This document shows positions 44,930 to 57,894 of a stretch of 64,000 bases of DNA, one piece after another (positions within the stretch are counted from its first letter, which is position 1; each line of letters opens with the position of its first letter). Position numbers and translations under genes: made by a program. The DNA comes from Litsea cubeba (Eukaryota; Streptophyta; Magnoliopsida; Laurales; Lauraceae). The DNA is taken from assembly GCA_012931725.1 (NCBI GenBank), contig CM022948.1:17876598-17940597 (forward strand). The letters run 5' to 3'. Under the pieces are notes generated by a model, which was given only the letters and a program-made list of their open reading frames with translations, did not search any database and was not told where the DNA came from.

Positions 44930-45115
44930 CACCTGCCCACCTGCTGCACCACCTATGAAATGCCCACCTGCTGCACCACCTTGCACACACCCACCCAACA
45001 CAGCCCACCTGCTGCACCACCCTACACACACCCACCTGCACAGCCCACCTGCTGCACCACCCTGCACACACCCACCCTGCACAGCCCACATGCTGCCCAC
45101 CTGCTGCACCACCCT
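44930..45115. repeat. CCCACCTGCTGCACCACC minisatellite
   Basis: About six imperfect units of 25-35 bp built from CCCACCTGCTGCACCACCCTGCACACA. On the minus strand they give a G/W/C/V-rich ORF (44852-45215), which is an artefact of the repeat. A short echo (CCCACCTGCACAACCCACATGCTGC) lies 3.2 kb away at about 48297-48327. Confidence 0.85.
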
Positions 45116-46142
45116 GTTTTAACTGATGATAATAAGACATTTTTAATCCATCAAAATGAATGAAAGCAATGTATGCTTGTATTAATTTTCTTCCATAAAT
45201 ACACATCTTCTTCATAGTAGTTAAATATAAACTTCTTCCAACCTGTTTTAAGTGTCAAATAACTCAAGTGAAAAAATTAAACAACATCCACTAAAGTGGT
45301 TCATAATCTATAAACCCATATTCCAATGTCCAAATGCTTTTGAAGGGACTCTTTTCCAAGTACAAATCAAATCCTAATTCTAGAAGACCAAAGCTAGATC
45401 AATCCTTCACAAATTCCTTGGCCTGAACAAATTTTGTGCTCTCTATATGTAATAACATTGTATCGAACAATTCTCCGACAACCATTTTCCCAAAGCTACT
45501 TGGTTAGAACTTGCTCTAATTAAATCTGGCTACATGATATACAACTTGGTAAATTAAAGCAAATTCAAATAAATGAAAGTTCCAGTTGAACAAAGTAAGG
45601 AAACAAAATTAGTGAAATGATACTGTGGAAGCACTCTCATAATATCCAAAAGCTTGGACAAGTACACAAAGATAAGATCTGGCATACAAATTCGTTTGAG
45701 AAGTTGTCTTAATTAAATCAGTCCATCACAAGATGTTCAATAAACCACCCAATATGCATCCTACAACATCAGGGAAATGCTAACAGGTTCAAAATATAAA
45801 CTCATGACAAATCTCCAGACAATAACTGAAATGTATTTGTATGCATCAGGTGATACACTACATCAATTATGAATTTTGAACCAATTTAGTTCAATGTCAG
45901 CAATACATGAAAATGGGGAAGGGGGGGGGGGTGTTGGTGGGGATCACAACTAGGGTTCAAAGAACCAATACATGTTGGGTGGGTGATTGTTGAACCGTAA
46001 GTACACTTGGTCAAAACAACAGATAAATTAATAGGAAGCAAAACAATAAACAATGAAGTGAACAACACCACTGATTAAATACATGTCACATTAGCTTCCA
46101 CACATTGCAATGGAAGAAAAACTTTCAAACCAAACAGCATAC
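45116..46142. other. CACTA internal sequence, nothing recognised
   Basis: AT-rich, without a supported gene. A G-run of 10 lies at about 45921-45930. Confidence 0.5.
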
Positions 46143-46234
46143 CTGGAACTATCATAAATCTCAATGGCATTTGTGATTGCATTTTCATCATAAGATGTTT
46201 TGGAGCAGAAGCTAACTCCTGGTTGATCCAAATA
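46143..46234 (-). other. Unrecognised exon-like segment
   Basis: A 92-nt open stretch between acceptor TTTGCAG|TATT and donor TTCCAG|GTATG encodes YLDQPGVSFCSKTSYDE and NAITNAIEIYDSS. The clean splice sites and coding strand match the other captured exons. No family was recognised. Confidence 0.45.
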
Positions 46235-47704
46235 CTGCAAACAGAACACATCAGCTACTGTATGTTTCAATTAATTTGCAAACAATCATCATGTGAGCAC
46301 AGTAAAGACACACCATCAAGCTTTCCAAATTCAGTAGTTATGTCAAATCCAGGTGCAGGATATGTAAACTTTTGAAAAGAAAATGCTATAAGTTCGTTTT
46401 CTAACATACTTTAAAAACTATTACCTAAAAAGAAATAAAAAATAGTTTAAAAACTCTGATGGACTAGAAAATGAAGGCAAACCTTATGCAGGCATTTTTC
46501 AAGGCTAACTTAAAATAAACCCCTGCTGACAATGATGATTATGATTAGCTAATAAATGACTACTGGAACATTTTTTGTGTGTGTGCCAACAATGATGATG
46601 CTGCCTACTGGTACCTTCTTCTCTATGGAATGTATTATACATAGAGAAAGTTCATTTTGAGATTTAAAAAAAAAAAAACTGAATAAAGGTATATAAAAGA
46701 GAAGTATGATTCATCATTTTAAGACATGAATCTTTTGCACAGGAAACACTATAAGTAAATATACAACCAATAAAAGAAGTAACATACTTTATGGCTGCTT
46801 TCACAACTTCATCTTATGTTGTTGTGCCACTGGTGGAGCACACCATCCAAGTGGGAAATTTAGCTCCCTTGAATTCCCAATCATGTGAAATTTTATTATT
46901 AGATGAAGTTTTTCCATTTTTTTTTATAAAGCCTATTCAACAGAGGGTTGAATGGTAGGGAATGTATCGAATTTATATGTTAGGGAGATTATAGTGTTTC
47001 ATTTTAATGAAAAACATTGAATTCCAAACTGGGGATTCAAACAGGCAATTGCAAATGCTTGACAACTGGGTCAACTCATTATTTAATTTTGAATCGTAGG
47101 ACCAAGTCAAGATGCAATGTAATAGGGCAGACGCTTTAGTTCCTTCTACCACAATGAGGTTTAAATCTAGAAGTGCCCTGCTCAGATTATATCCACAGAA
47201 ATAGCAGGAACCAACAGCAAGTGCAAGGGATCATATCAAAATTCAATGTTGTAATCCCTCTTTTTAAATACAGGTTTACTTGTTACCATTTCAAATAATA
47301 ATAATAATAATAATACAGAAAAGCATTCTAATCACAGGAGCAGATATAATAGTTTGGCCTTTCATCATGGCAATCATCTATGGACCCAACTCCATAAAGC
47401 ATTCAAAAGAGTGACACAAATAACCAACATTGCATATAACTTGCCAAAAATAAGTTACGATTGGTGCAACAAACAAGAAAAATGAAAAACAAAACATAGA
47501 GACATTGATCTATGCAGGGGCATTTCATTTATAGGCTCGAGTCTGAAACTCAATTGTAGTGTAATAAAACAGAACAGGTGGTGTACTCTTGGGGAATAAT
47601 AGTCCTTTCACAAAAATTAATTATGGAGAGCCTTCTTGGGTAGTTACAAAAGCAGCTAAACTACAAAGGCCATTGTCATTCAAAGGTTAGAAAAACATAA
47701 ACCC
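46235..47704. other. CACTA internal sequence, nothing recognised
   Basis: 1.5 kb AT-rich; an (AAT)n microsatellite lies at about 47297-47315. No gene is supported. Confidence 0.5.
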
Positions 47705-48028
47705 ATGAGAATCACATATTCACACAATATTGTTGAGTTAAAGTAGATTTTTTTGTACAGAGGACAACCATATTTACCCCACCACAAATGCACATCATGA
47801 GCCCATTCTTGTTCATGTTCCTCTAGTTTCCCATCCCCTGCCTTGGCCCTGTACAATGGGAATTCCATGAGAATCACATATTCACACAATATTGTTGAGT
47901 TAAAGTAGATTCTTTTGTACAGAGGACAACCATATTTACCCCACCACAACTGCACATCATGAGCCCATTCTTGTTCATGTTCCTCTAGTTTCCCATCCCC
48001 TGCCTTGGCCCGGTACAATGGGAATTCC
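47705..48028 (-). repeat. Perfect-length 162-bp tandem duplication with coding character
   Basis: Units 47705-47866 and 47867-48028 differ at only a few bases. Because 162 is a multiple of three, the minus-strand frame (48108-47680) stays open through both and repeats FPLYRAKAGDGKLEEHEQ ... WWGKYGCPLYK. A third, degenerate partial copy follows at about 48085-48150. The segment may be a captured and then duplicated exon; no family was recognised. Confidence 0.8.
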
Positions 48029-48740
48029 AGAGAATAGAAGAGAAGCACCTCCCCATACACAACATGGATTATCTCCCTTGCAACCATATTTACCACACAC
48101 AAATGCACATCCTGCGCCCATTACTGTTCATGTTCCTCCAGTTTTCATCATCATATAAAATTGCAAGGAAGTTTGCTTTTTCCAGCCAATGTTTTGCAAA
48201 ATCATATAGCTTTCTTAAGAAAAAAAAAAAGCAGATTTTTGGCACAGGTATAAACCCAAAGTATAGATTCTTTAAGAAGAACACTTAGTTGGAACACCCA
48301 CCTGCACAACCCACATGCTGCCCACCTGATACAGTAAAACAAAAAAAAAAAACCATTAAAACAGGGGTCATATATATAGTCATTACTTCTTCAAATTTGC
48401 AATAGCATTACCTTTTTAAAGGCGGTCATCCCAATAGCATTATGTGGTTTGTAGAACTGTCCAAGGCACCACCATCCTCCCTCCTCCTTTATCTGGGCTT
48501 GGGACCAGTAGTTGAAACTAATATCAAACCAATGATATTGATTATCACTAGGCGGAGTTAAAAATGGGTTAATTTATGATTGAACCTGAATGATCAAACA
48601 AGCAAGCAATCCAAATTAATAAGTTGAACCTAAACATAAACTAAACATAATAAGTTCAAGTAAAATGCACTCAAAACATAATCTAGCCAATAAGTTCAAG
48701 TTAAACATATTGAGTCAATAAACATATCCAAAACAACTAA
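48029..48740. other. 3' flank of the TNPA-like gene
   Basis: About 700 bp without a supported gene; it includes the minisatellite echo at 48297-48327 and a short (C/T)CC tract near 48470-48490. Confidence 0.5.
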
Positions 48741-50468
48741 TTAAGAAATTTCCAACCTTGACTCTAGCCAAATCAAAGGCCCTCCTGCACTAAAACCATC
48801 CAAATACCTTATTCCATCTTGGGGGCCGTTGTAAACAAGAGCATCACCAACTAAGACTTCCTCAATGTAGACTTTTTTCTCACCTATGAGAACTTTTCTG
48901 CCATGGCAAATTCCAGCTATCTCTGTCATAACATAACCCTTAGCAACCGCAAGACCATTCTTATCTAGTAAGGTTGCATTCAGTGAAGAACCAGGCGTCC
49001 TAAGAGAAGGATTCACAGAGTCAAACATGTCCTTTAATTTTCGTTGAGTCTGACGGCAAACTGAATTGGATCCAATTTCAGTGTCGGGTGGTGTTGTCCC
49101 GCATGCGGCTTGAGCACTCGACATTCCATTGTTTCTTATGAGCTTAAGAACATCCTGACACAATAGAGATAACAATGGAGATAAAAATTAGTTATATATA
49201 AATGGTATTAAATGCAAGGAGGCACAAGTGTAACTCACCGTTACTACACCCATGACATTACATATGGAAGCCTTCATCTTATTCAATTCCCCTTTCAACT
49301 CAGAATTGGATGAAGAGCTTGCTTGTTGCAGTAATGCCTTTGTAATAGCTGTATGTTGCAATTGGTTCTTAGACTTGGTCGAGCTGTATCCACGAGTTCT
49401 ACTTCTTTTGTCGGGCCCAAAGACTTCAGCCAATTCATCGTTATCCAAGTCTGCTTCACTTACACTACCCTCACCATTCGAACTTGCTTCTTTTCTTCTT
49501 TTTTGAGCAGCCTCAACTTGTTCCTATATTATCAACCAATGATATGAGTAGTAATATAAATTAAAACAATTAATCTTCTTTTTTTAGAACTTACGTAATG
49601 AATTTGAACACTCTCCAATATAGTCCCATCACGGCGCTCATGTCCTTTTTTCCAACTATCTACCCGTCCATGTTTTCTGCTAGGATCTTCTTTATCCTAC
49701 AAGCCAACAATCTTCATTAGTTGTTAGGATAAAGAGAATAAAATTTAATGTTGCAAGAATAGACACCTACCATTTTATCCAACATATGGGCGTATGTGCC
49801 TCGCCCATTAGTATGCCGATATTTATTCTTTTTCGCATTCTCTACATTCTTTGCATTTCTAGCTTTCACTTCATCAGTAATCTCATTTTTAACAAACATT
49901 GCCCAATGATTTGGATCTTTACCCAATGGACATGCTGCAATAGCTTCTTCCACACCCCCACACTTACTCAAAATCTCTTTCCGTAAGGCACACTTTGATG
50001 ATCTGAACTTTTGGGAAAAGTCCTTTTCTACTGCTTTCCGTGCCGCTGCTTGGGGAACATTAGGCTCAAATTCTTGCTACAGTTTACAAGTTAAAAAGAT
50101 TAGATCTTCAGCACTTATCTTCAGTAAAAAAGATTAGTCATAAGAAAAAATCAGATACATGTATCCAAAACATCAAATGTACATGTAAACCTTACCATTA
50201 ATTCATTCCAAACATCATTTTTGAAGCTTCCATCTATTTTCCTCCAGTCCTTGTAATGAATTGGAATACGAGCTCGGACGTAATAACCAACACGAGAATT
50301 CCATTTGGCATGGTTAGGACCCACAGCAATGCCGTCCGCATTGAACTCTATAGGTAACTTACTAATGGTTCTTGTTGCTGGTGAGGCTCCCGAAGTTGGC
50401 TTATGAGATGGAAGTGGCAATGAACTAGAAGGTTGAGAAGCAATAAGGCGTGATTGACTTGATGCCAT
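48741..50468 (-). CDS. CACTA second gene: Ptta/En-Spm (TNPA-like) DNA-binding protein
   Basis: Five exons: 50468-50196, 50076-49771, 49696-49595, 49523-49239 and 49154-48741. Every intron is GT-AG and every exon length is a multiple of three, giving 459 codons with no stop. The N-terminal part is S/P-rich. Exons 1-2 carry the Plant transposase (Ptta/En/Spm) region (WKKIDGSF-like WRKIDGSFKNDVW, ARKAVEKDFSQKFRSSK). Exon 4 has a coiled-coil-prone, Q/S-rich stretch, and exon 5 ends in a DUF8039-like domain (AVAKGYVMTEIAGICHG ... PLIWLESRLEIS). TNPA-type proteins bind the subterminal repeats and help the transposase. It lies directly downstream of the transposase gene. It looks intact, unlike its partner. 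Confidence 0.82.
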
Positions 50469-50628
50469 TGTAAAATAGCCTGCTATTTGACAAAAGATTG
50501 TTAGTAGAAACTATTACATGAGAAATTTATATCGAAATTGAACTATAGGAATATTTATATCTAAATGTAGAAAATGAGAAATTTTGCATGTAACTGTACG
50601 TCTCACCAAATTAGAATGATAGAAACTA

Positions 50629-53600
50629 TTATAATAAGGTTAGATTTTGCATCAACGACTCCAAACTAGGTTGGTCGTCGAGAATAGATTGGAAGACAGT
50701 AGGTGCATCTAGATCATCCACTTCACATGTCAATCGCCTAGGCGAATGTATGACTACCCACCAATTAGGATATCTCAAATCCTTCGAGTAAAATACTTGA
50801 CTAGCCTCAGATGCAAGAATCACCGGCTCATCAAAAGAATTATTGATACTCTTTAGCCTATTGAGATTAACCATCACCAAATTAGAATCTAGACAAAGTT
50901 TACAACCATTGGTCTTGTCCTCCACCCTCACCCAATTGCAGTAAAAGACAACATGATGAAAGTTCGTATAGTCCAACTCTATTATCTCTTCAATAACCCC
51001 ATACCACTTGGTCGATGCATTAATGGGATTTTTGTCCTTCCTACTTGATGTAAATGCAGTGATTGCATTCATACAAACACCACTGTCTTGTGTAGCAACT
51101 GTTTCGTCATGCAACCTAGTAGAGAACACAAAACCATTAACACGGTACTTTTTATACGTTTTAGCTTTGAATAATGGTCCCACAACAAATCGCCATAAGT
51201 CACAGTCCGTGTCTTTTGCAGCCAACAACTGTGAAATGACAAAAACCGCCATTTAGAAAGATAAAATTACTATATTTAAATTCATTTTATGCGTGATATA
51301 TATAACAAAACCTTGTCATATAACCAGGCAATGAACTCAGTCTGTATCTTAACTTCTGTCTTTGCTATTCCTTTTCTTTTACCACAAGTAGTTTCTTGCA
51401 AGGCACGATACTCACTGCAAATTGTTCATGCAGTTTGACACAAGTATTTACAACTTTCAAGAGTAGTAAGTTTTTAAACCAAATGTGTCAAGAAATCAAA
51501 CCTGTAGTATTCATCAAGCTTTTCAACGTCTAGTCGAAAAAGGACCCATCTACGTATTTGTATCCATTGTTCCTTGCCTAGGGCCACAGTTTTACCCTCA
51601 AGTATTGGCCCTTCATCACTATACTCGCCATCTTCATCTAGAAATGCCTCACGAGTAGCTTTGTGGTTTCCATCTCGTGAATTTGGCATGTACTCCATAG
51701 CATACCTAACGGATTCAGAAACAATATAGGACTCTGCAATGGAGCCTTCGACATATCGTTTATTGCTGGGAATATTTTTACACTCCTTCATTGCCCTATT
51801 AAATTAAAAAATACAAAATTGTACTTCATTGTTTCATCATAGTTGCAGCTAAAAATCAAATAAAAATAAAGGAATTATACATACCGTTCAAACGGAAACA
51901 TCCACCTGGGATAAACAGGTCCACAAATTAGCCCTTCATCAGCCAAATGCACCATGAGGTGGATGCTGATATAAAAAAAAAGCGGTTGGAAAATATTTTT
52001 CCAACACACACAATGCCTCTGCAACCATGTATTTTGCAGCTTGAACTTCATGTCTGATGACGACTTTCGAACAAAGGAGATTAAAGAATAAGCTAATCTG
52101 GTGAATAGCTCTTTGCAAGTCACGGTGTTTTGGATAAGCGTGTTGAAGCAAAACCGGGAGCAAATAACACATAATCACATGATAGTCATGTGATTTCATT
52201 GTAAGCAAACCAGGAGGACTCAGAGTGACAATGTTTTTTCAGGTTTGAGGAAAACCCTGAAGGAAGCTTCAAGTCTTTCAAAATTTTGCAAGCCTCTAAC
52301 TTCTCATCTTTATTCAAGACAAATGGGGCCTTAGGTTTTACAGATCTCCCAGTAATTGGGTCTGTTTGCATCCACTGGCCACTATGAGTCCCCAATTTCC
52401 TTAAATCCTCTCGCACCTGTACTGTATCCTTTGTTCCTTTCTTGTCCAAAATCGCATTTAATAGGTGTTCTGCGACATTCTTTTCAGTGTGCATCACATC
52501 AATAACATGTCGAATTGTATGTTTCGGCCAATATTTCAAATAAAAAAGAATAGACCTTTTATACCATGCCTCAGTAACTTCATCATCTTCGTCATCTCCA
52601 TTATCAACCACATCCACATTATCAGTACTCCGTTTGGTACCTTTTAAGACTTTACCAGGTACATAGTGGACACGGCTTAACCTTTTCTCAATTACTTCTC
52701 CCTTTAACCTTGTTGGAGGGGGTTTTAACTCCTTTGTCTTCAGCCCTAAGTATTTGCCTTGCCTAAACGGGTGATCAGATTTAAGAAACATGCGGTAATT
52801 TGTATAGACGATCTTCCTTGCATTCACAAGGTGCATAGACGGAGTTTCATCACCACTAATAGGACAAGCTTTGTAACCATGTGTTACGCAGCCTGATAAG
52901 TTACCATATGCCAGAAAATCATGAATGCCCCACACCAACATTGCCCTTAAAGTAAAATGCTCTCTTTTGTGCACGTCATAAGCTGCAACCCCTTCTTCCC
53001 ATAACTGTTGTAACTCCTCAACTAGCGGTTGGAGGAATACATCGATATTTTGACTCGGTGCTTTCGGCCCAGGTATTAACAATGACATCATATGGAACTC
53101 AGATTTCATGCACAAAGACGGTGGCAGATTATAAGGCACCAAGTAAACAGGCCAACAACTATAACTAGTGGATTGAACTCCACGTGGATTGAATCCATCA
53201 GTTGCAATTCCAAGCCAGATATTACGCCCTTCCTTAGCAAAATCTGGCCAATCATCTTTACATGTCTTCCACTGAAGCGAATCAATCAGATGCTGCATAT
53301 AATTCCAAGAAGGTGTAGCTCTATCATGCCATGTCATTTCACGCGCTATCCATGGTATTGTGTACAGCCTTTTGAGTCTTGGGATCAATGGAAAATGTCT
53401 CAATACTTTTCTCGCCTCTTTTGTTTCTTTCTTCCCCATTTTCCCCTCCTTCACTTTGTATCTAGGTGTTTGACATTGACTACACACCGTTAAATCAGCT
53501 TTGGTCTTCCAATATAACATACAGTTATTTTCGCAGGCATCTATACACTCAGCTTTCATTCCCAAATCATTTAACATTGCCTTCATTATAGGATACTTAG

Positions 53601-54218
53601 AAGGCAAAGTGTTTCCGTCTGGCAACCATGTTTTTATCAGAGACAAAAGTGCAGTCACACTATTTCCCGACCATTTATACTGCTTCTTCAAGTTATGGAG
53701 ATCTACAATTGCAGAAAGAGTTGTTACAGGAGCCTCGCATGAAGGATATAATTTTTCTTCTGCTTTTTTCTTATATTCATGGTACCTTTTACCCAAATCA
53801 GGCTCTAGAACAACAGGGTGATCAACGTCTTCGACCTGACTTCCATCACCTTCATTCAAATCATCCGCTAACTCTCCATGCACGCCATAAGCAACATCAA
53901 CAAAATCCTCCATCCCTAGTCCTTCTGCCTCACTATTTTCTTTTTCAACCTGGTTTACCATTCGATCCTTATATGGGTTCTCGCCATGTAAAGCCCATAC
54001 ACGATATGTTGATTCTATACCATAAAGAATCAAATGTTTTCTAACTATATCATATGCAAACCTTTTTCCATTTCGCATTTTTTACAAGGGCAAGGACACG
54101 TTGTCGATGTTTGGTCTCTGCCACTAGCAAATAGAATAAAATCTGAAACCCCCTGCATGTACACACTCCCAAGTCTATCTGTTTCATTCATCCATTCTTT
54201 TAGAATCGGCTGAGACAT
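50629..54218 (-). pseudogene. CACTA transposase (Tnp2 type, with DUF4218 and DUF4216), frameshifted
   Basis: The start is the ATG at 54218 (MSQPILKEWMNETDRLGSVY), giving the transposase-associated domain with CPCPCKKC. A shift near 54080 leads into the long frame 54078-52186 with the Tnp2 core (LPDGNTLPSKYPIMKAML, LIPGPKAPSQNIDVFLQPL, IDVMHTEKNVAEHLLNAILD). A second shift in an A6 run (T6 on plus, 52234-52239) leads to the DUF4218 start (SPPGLLTMKSHDYHVIM), and a third in an A9 run near 51972-51980. The last exons (51788-51500, about 51416-51312, 51228-50629) have good splice sites and an intact DUF4216 (WRFVVGPLFKAKTYKKY). It would cut the element ends. All three lesions are single-base, two of them in homopolymers. 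Confidence 0.88.
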
Positions 54219-57200
54219 TCTGTAGTTAACACATCAAGTAAACACAAACAAGTAATTCTAACGGTCAATGTCTTTTATAAGCAAGGTTAAAATGAATCAA
54301 GATAAAACATACTGACAGCAAAAGTAGAACTCCCGAGGAGAAGAAGCACAAAAGTAAAATATTCCATGCAGGAATTTGCATAACTTCAGGAAGATCCTGT
54401 TTTAGGGCCACAAAAAAAGGTCTAAATCCACAAACTAGGAGGACTCATTGTGAGACCAACTCTTGGATTAATTCAGTCCCTATAAGTAACCAATTTGTAT
54501 GGCAAGTTCAAGTTTATTATACTAGTAGTAATAGCCCAAACTACAGCACATCACAGAACCTATAAAAAAAGTCTTATAACATCAAAACCACATAAAGACA
54601 CCCGAACAGTAACCACTTATAACAAGGAATTATAGTGAGGCAGGTATATATTTCTAGTGCTTTGCATTAAAAAATGATATATTTCCATTGTAATGGCCTG
54701 CTTCCAGGTATCATTGGAGAACTCATGAATTTGACTGCTGTGTTTATTTGGAAAACTAATTGTTATTGTTATCTTTGTGAAAAATTGGGTGAAAAATCAA
54801 ACAACAAAGATTGAATTTTCATTGAAGAACACAATATAAAAAACCATACCTTTCGTTATAACTGGAGCAACTAACACCCAAGTTGATTTCAGTTGTGAAA
54901 TAATCACCTAGTGATAGTGTGAATAAATGAAAAAAGAGAAATCAGATGAAGAAAATAGCAACCCTAGAAGAAGAAGAAAAAGAAGAACAACAACAACAAC
55001 AAGAAGGAGGCGATTGAAGGTTCTTTGAATGTAAAAGGCTAGAACTTTTCCATCTGTTGGGTTGAAAAAAAAATGCATTGTAAACATATCATAGATTGAT
55101 CCAAGGATAGACTTTGAAACATATGAATTCCTCCTCTCCAAAAAATGTGGGAACTTCTCTGCTAACATTCTACTATATACCAAAATTCAAATGCCAATGA
55201 AAATTTAAATATTCAAATATCCTTACAACATTAAAATCACTTGACCATTTTTATCCTTGTTTCTCCTTATCCAAACCCAAAATAAATAAATAGCACACCC
55301 ACAGAGGCAATAAGTTTCATCTTAGTGAACAAATTAAAGTAGAAGAAACGCACCCAAATAGCAAGAGTATCACTTAGGAGTTCTCATTTGTGTATAAAAC
55401 TAAATAGCAATCAATATATGGAAACTTGAAAACAATCAACTTGTTTTCTTGCAACAAGCTATTGTGGAATGTGGACCACAATCTAAATGCAAACTAAATA
55501 CAAATTTCCATGAACTTATGGCCCGCACAAATAAGAATAGTATGGCTTTGATCTGGTACTGTTGGTCGAGCCAAAGAAATTGTAACATGAACCAAAGGAA
55601 TCTAGCATAATAGACATGCTAATAAGAATAATAGGACTTAATAGTCAAATAATCTCTGGAGCATTTTGCTTTTCAGGAACTGTCTAAGCCTATAGGGTCC
55701 CCCAGCCCCTCTGTTATCCTCTATTACTTTCTAACAAAACTACTGCCTGTGAGTTGCCATCCGGCCAAATTTGATAGTCATTCATTCAAGTTTTGTAGAT
55801 ATCTTCTATTGTTTGAGTTCATCTGATAATGGCTAAGGTTTGGATAACTTGATCCTTCCAAAATAGTACCTGTTGTGATCGGGTGGTTCTAATAGTTTTG
55901 CACACAACTAGGTAGCATGGAAAGGACCAGAGTCAATAGATTATTTGAATTTTGATTGTATTGAGAGATTAGTAAATGGATTCGATTTTTTTCTTACTAT
56001 GATAAATAACCAAGAGAGGCATTGGAAAAGCCTCCGATTTTTTGCGCTTGCCATTTTTATCTTGCCTGGGAGAGGGAAAAAGTTGAATGGAGGTTGAAAT
56101 TGTATCAATGGTGTGCAGAATTCCAGCATAGTGCAAAATGTTTGCAGATGTGGAGGAACCGAGGAAGTCAGAACTCAGAAGTAATGTTATATTGTGGGCT
56201 TCACAAAGAATTTGTTAAAAAGTGAAACCCTGAAAAGCTGAAGGTGGATGAACCAGGACCTCAGTAGTTGGAAGATGATGGCAGTCCAAGGCTATCTAAC
56301 AAGTCACATCTACCGTTGCTATATATCTGAGCTATTCATCTTGTATGATCCAGAATTTTAGTAATTCATTTTATTTTTCTTTATAGATAATTTTCTTAGT
56401 AGAAATAAGTATAAAAGTATGTAAAATCCAATTTACACCATTAGATTACGCACAAAAACATTAAAAGAGACAAATGAACTATTGTAACAAAAACTTAAAA
56501 ACACACTATCACACGAAAAATAACAATCTCTTAAAACGTGCATAAATTAGTATTAATCCACCTAAGAATATGAATCAAATGATCACATTCAATAAAGGGA
56601 GTTCCAAAAATATGAAAATCGATAGAGCAACATATAACATGATGCAGCAGAGGTAGATCTATTCAATATAGGAAAAAACCTGAAAAGCAACAAAGTATAC
56701 TAAATTCCAATAAACTAAAGTTCAACTTGTTTTCATGCCCACAGAGCATAGAAAAGCTAAATAATGATTGCATTAGGTATTCTCAAATTCTAATGTAGAA
56801 ATATATATAGGTCAAGTAACAAATTCAAGTCTGATGATCGTTTCAATAGTTGGACACTGGCAAAATTCAGCATAACAATTTTCCATTGTTGAACATACCT
56901 CTGTGATGGTATCTAAATGATCAAATAACTGTGACAATGTTACTATGTTAGATTAAGGCTTCCTTCTCTTGAGGGGTTTGTTTCGATTTGCGATTTGCCG
57001 TGACTGACTTGCCTGCATAATAACACCACCTGCATATCAGTATCACAAAATCAAAAAACCTAAAAAAAGAAGAGCGAAAGAGACTGGATACTGGAGACTC
57101 AGATCAGAAGAGAAACAAAGAGTGAAAAGCAGAGGAAATGCAGCAGAGAGGTAGATCTAATAACCGCAGAGCCAGATCTTTTACTCGATCTGGCATCGCT

Positions 57201-57626
57201 ATTCACAGTTGCTATCCTCCATCTTTTGATATCTGTTTGCCTTCTCAAACATCCCAACATCTAGCATTTCTCCCATCACCTCTATTGTTCTTTTGCTATG
57301 GCTGCTGGTCAAGGTGCGATTTCTCTCCCCTTCATGTTCATTCTTTATCGTATTCCTCTCTGTTTCTTTTCATCTTCTTATTCCTTTTTTTTTTCTTCGA
57401 AAGTTGTTGGAGAAAACAATTGAGAGTGGGTTGCATAAAAAAAATGCCCTGGGTTTGGGCGAGACAGGGTAGGCGGCCATGGGTTTTGGGCGAGATGGAG
57501 GTTGGGAGGTGGAAGGGGGGACCTGGTTTGGGTGAGACCAAAACCCACGTCAGGCTGGAGAGGGGGAGGAGAGTAGGGGAGAAGAATATCAGAGAACATG
57601 CAGGGACGGAGATGCTGAGAACTCAC
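54219..57626 (-). other. Probable 5' UTR intron of the transposase gene
   Basis: 3.4 kb between the donor CAG|GTGAGT at 57627 and an acceptor CTACAG one base before the ATG at 54218. AT-rich; no coding exon was recognised. An (AAC)n/(GAA)n stretch lies at about 54962-55010. Confidence 0.5.
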
Positions 57627-57890
57627 CTGAATAGGGCTGCTGAATGGGTCTGGTGCAGAGATCAGAGCAGTTCCATCCTCGGCAGTAGGGGAGAGGGAGA
57701 CGAACAAGGGAGGAAGAAGAGAAGAGAGGGAGAGAGAGAACCGAGGGAGATGAGAGGACGACGATGGAGAGGAGAGGAGAGGAGGGAAAGAAAGAAATGA
57801 GTAAGGATAAGAGGGAAACGAGGGAGGGCAGAGTGCGGGAGAGAAAAAAAATGGTGGGAAGGAAAAATAGACCGGGATTTTTATGCGCCA
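57627..57890 (-). promoter_or_regulatory. Probable promoter and 5' leader exon of the CACTA transposase gene
   Basis: On the minus strand this is a strongly CT-rich leader (CTCTCCCTC repeats) ending in the splice donor CTATTCAG|GTGAGT. It is located just inside the right subterminal region, which is where CACTA promoters lie. A weak TATA-like ATAAAAAT occurs at about 57880. The glycine/arginine-rich plus-strand ORF over it is the antisense of this leader. Confidence 0.55.
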
Positions 57891-57894
57891 ATAA

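Noticed and set aside
44852..45215. Gly/Trp/Cys-rich ORFs on the minus strand
   Set aside because: Produced by the CCCACCTGCTGCACC minisatellite; not a gene.
57138..57800. 220-codon plus-strand ORF rich in Gly/Arg
   Set aside because: Antisense of a CT-rich 5' leader exon that has a proper splice donor on the minus strand.
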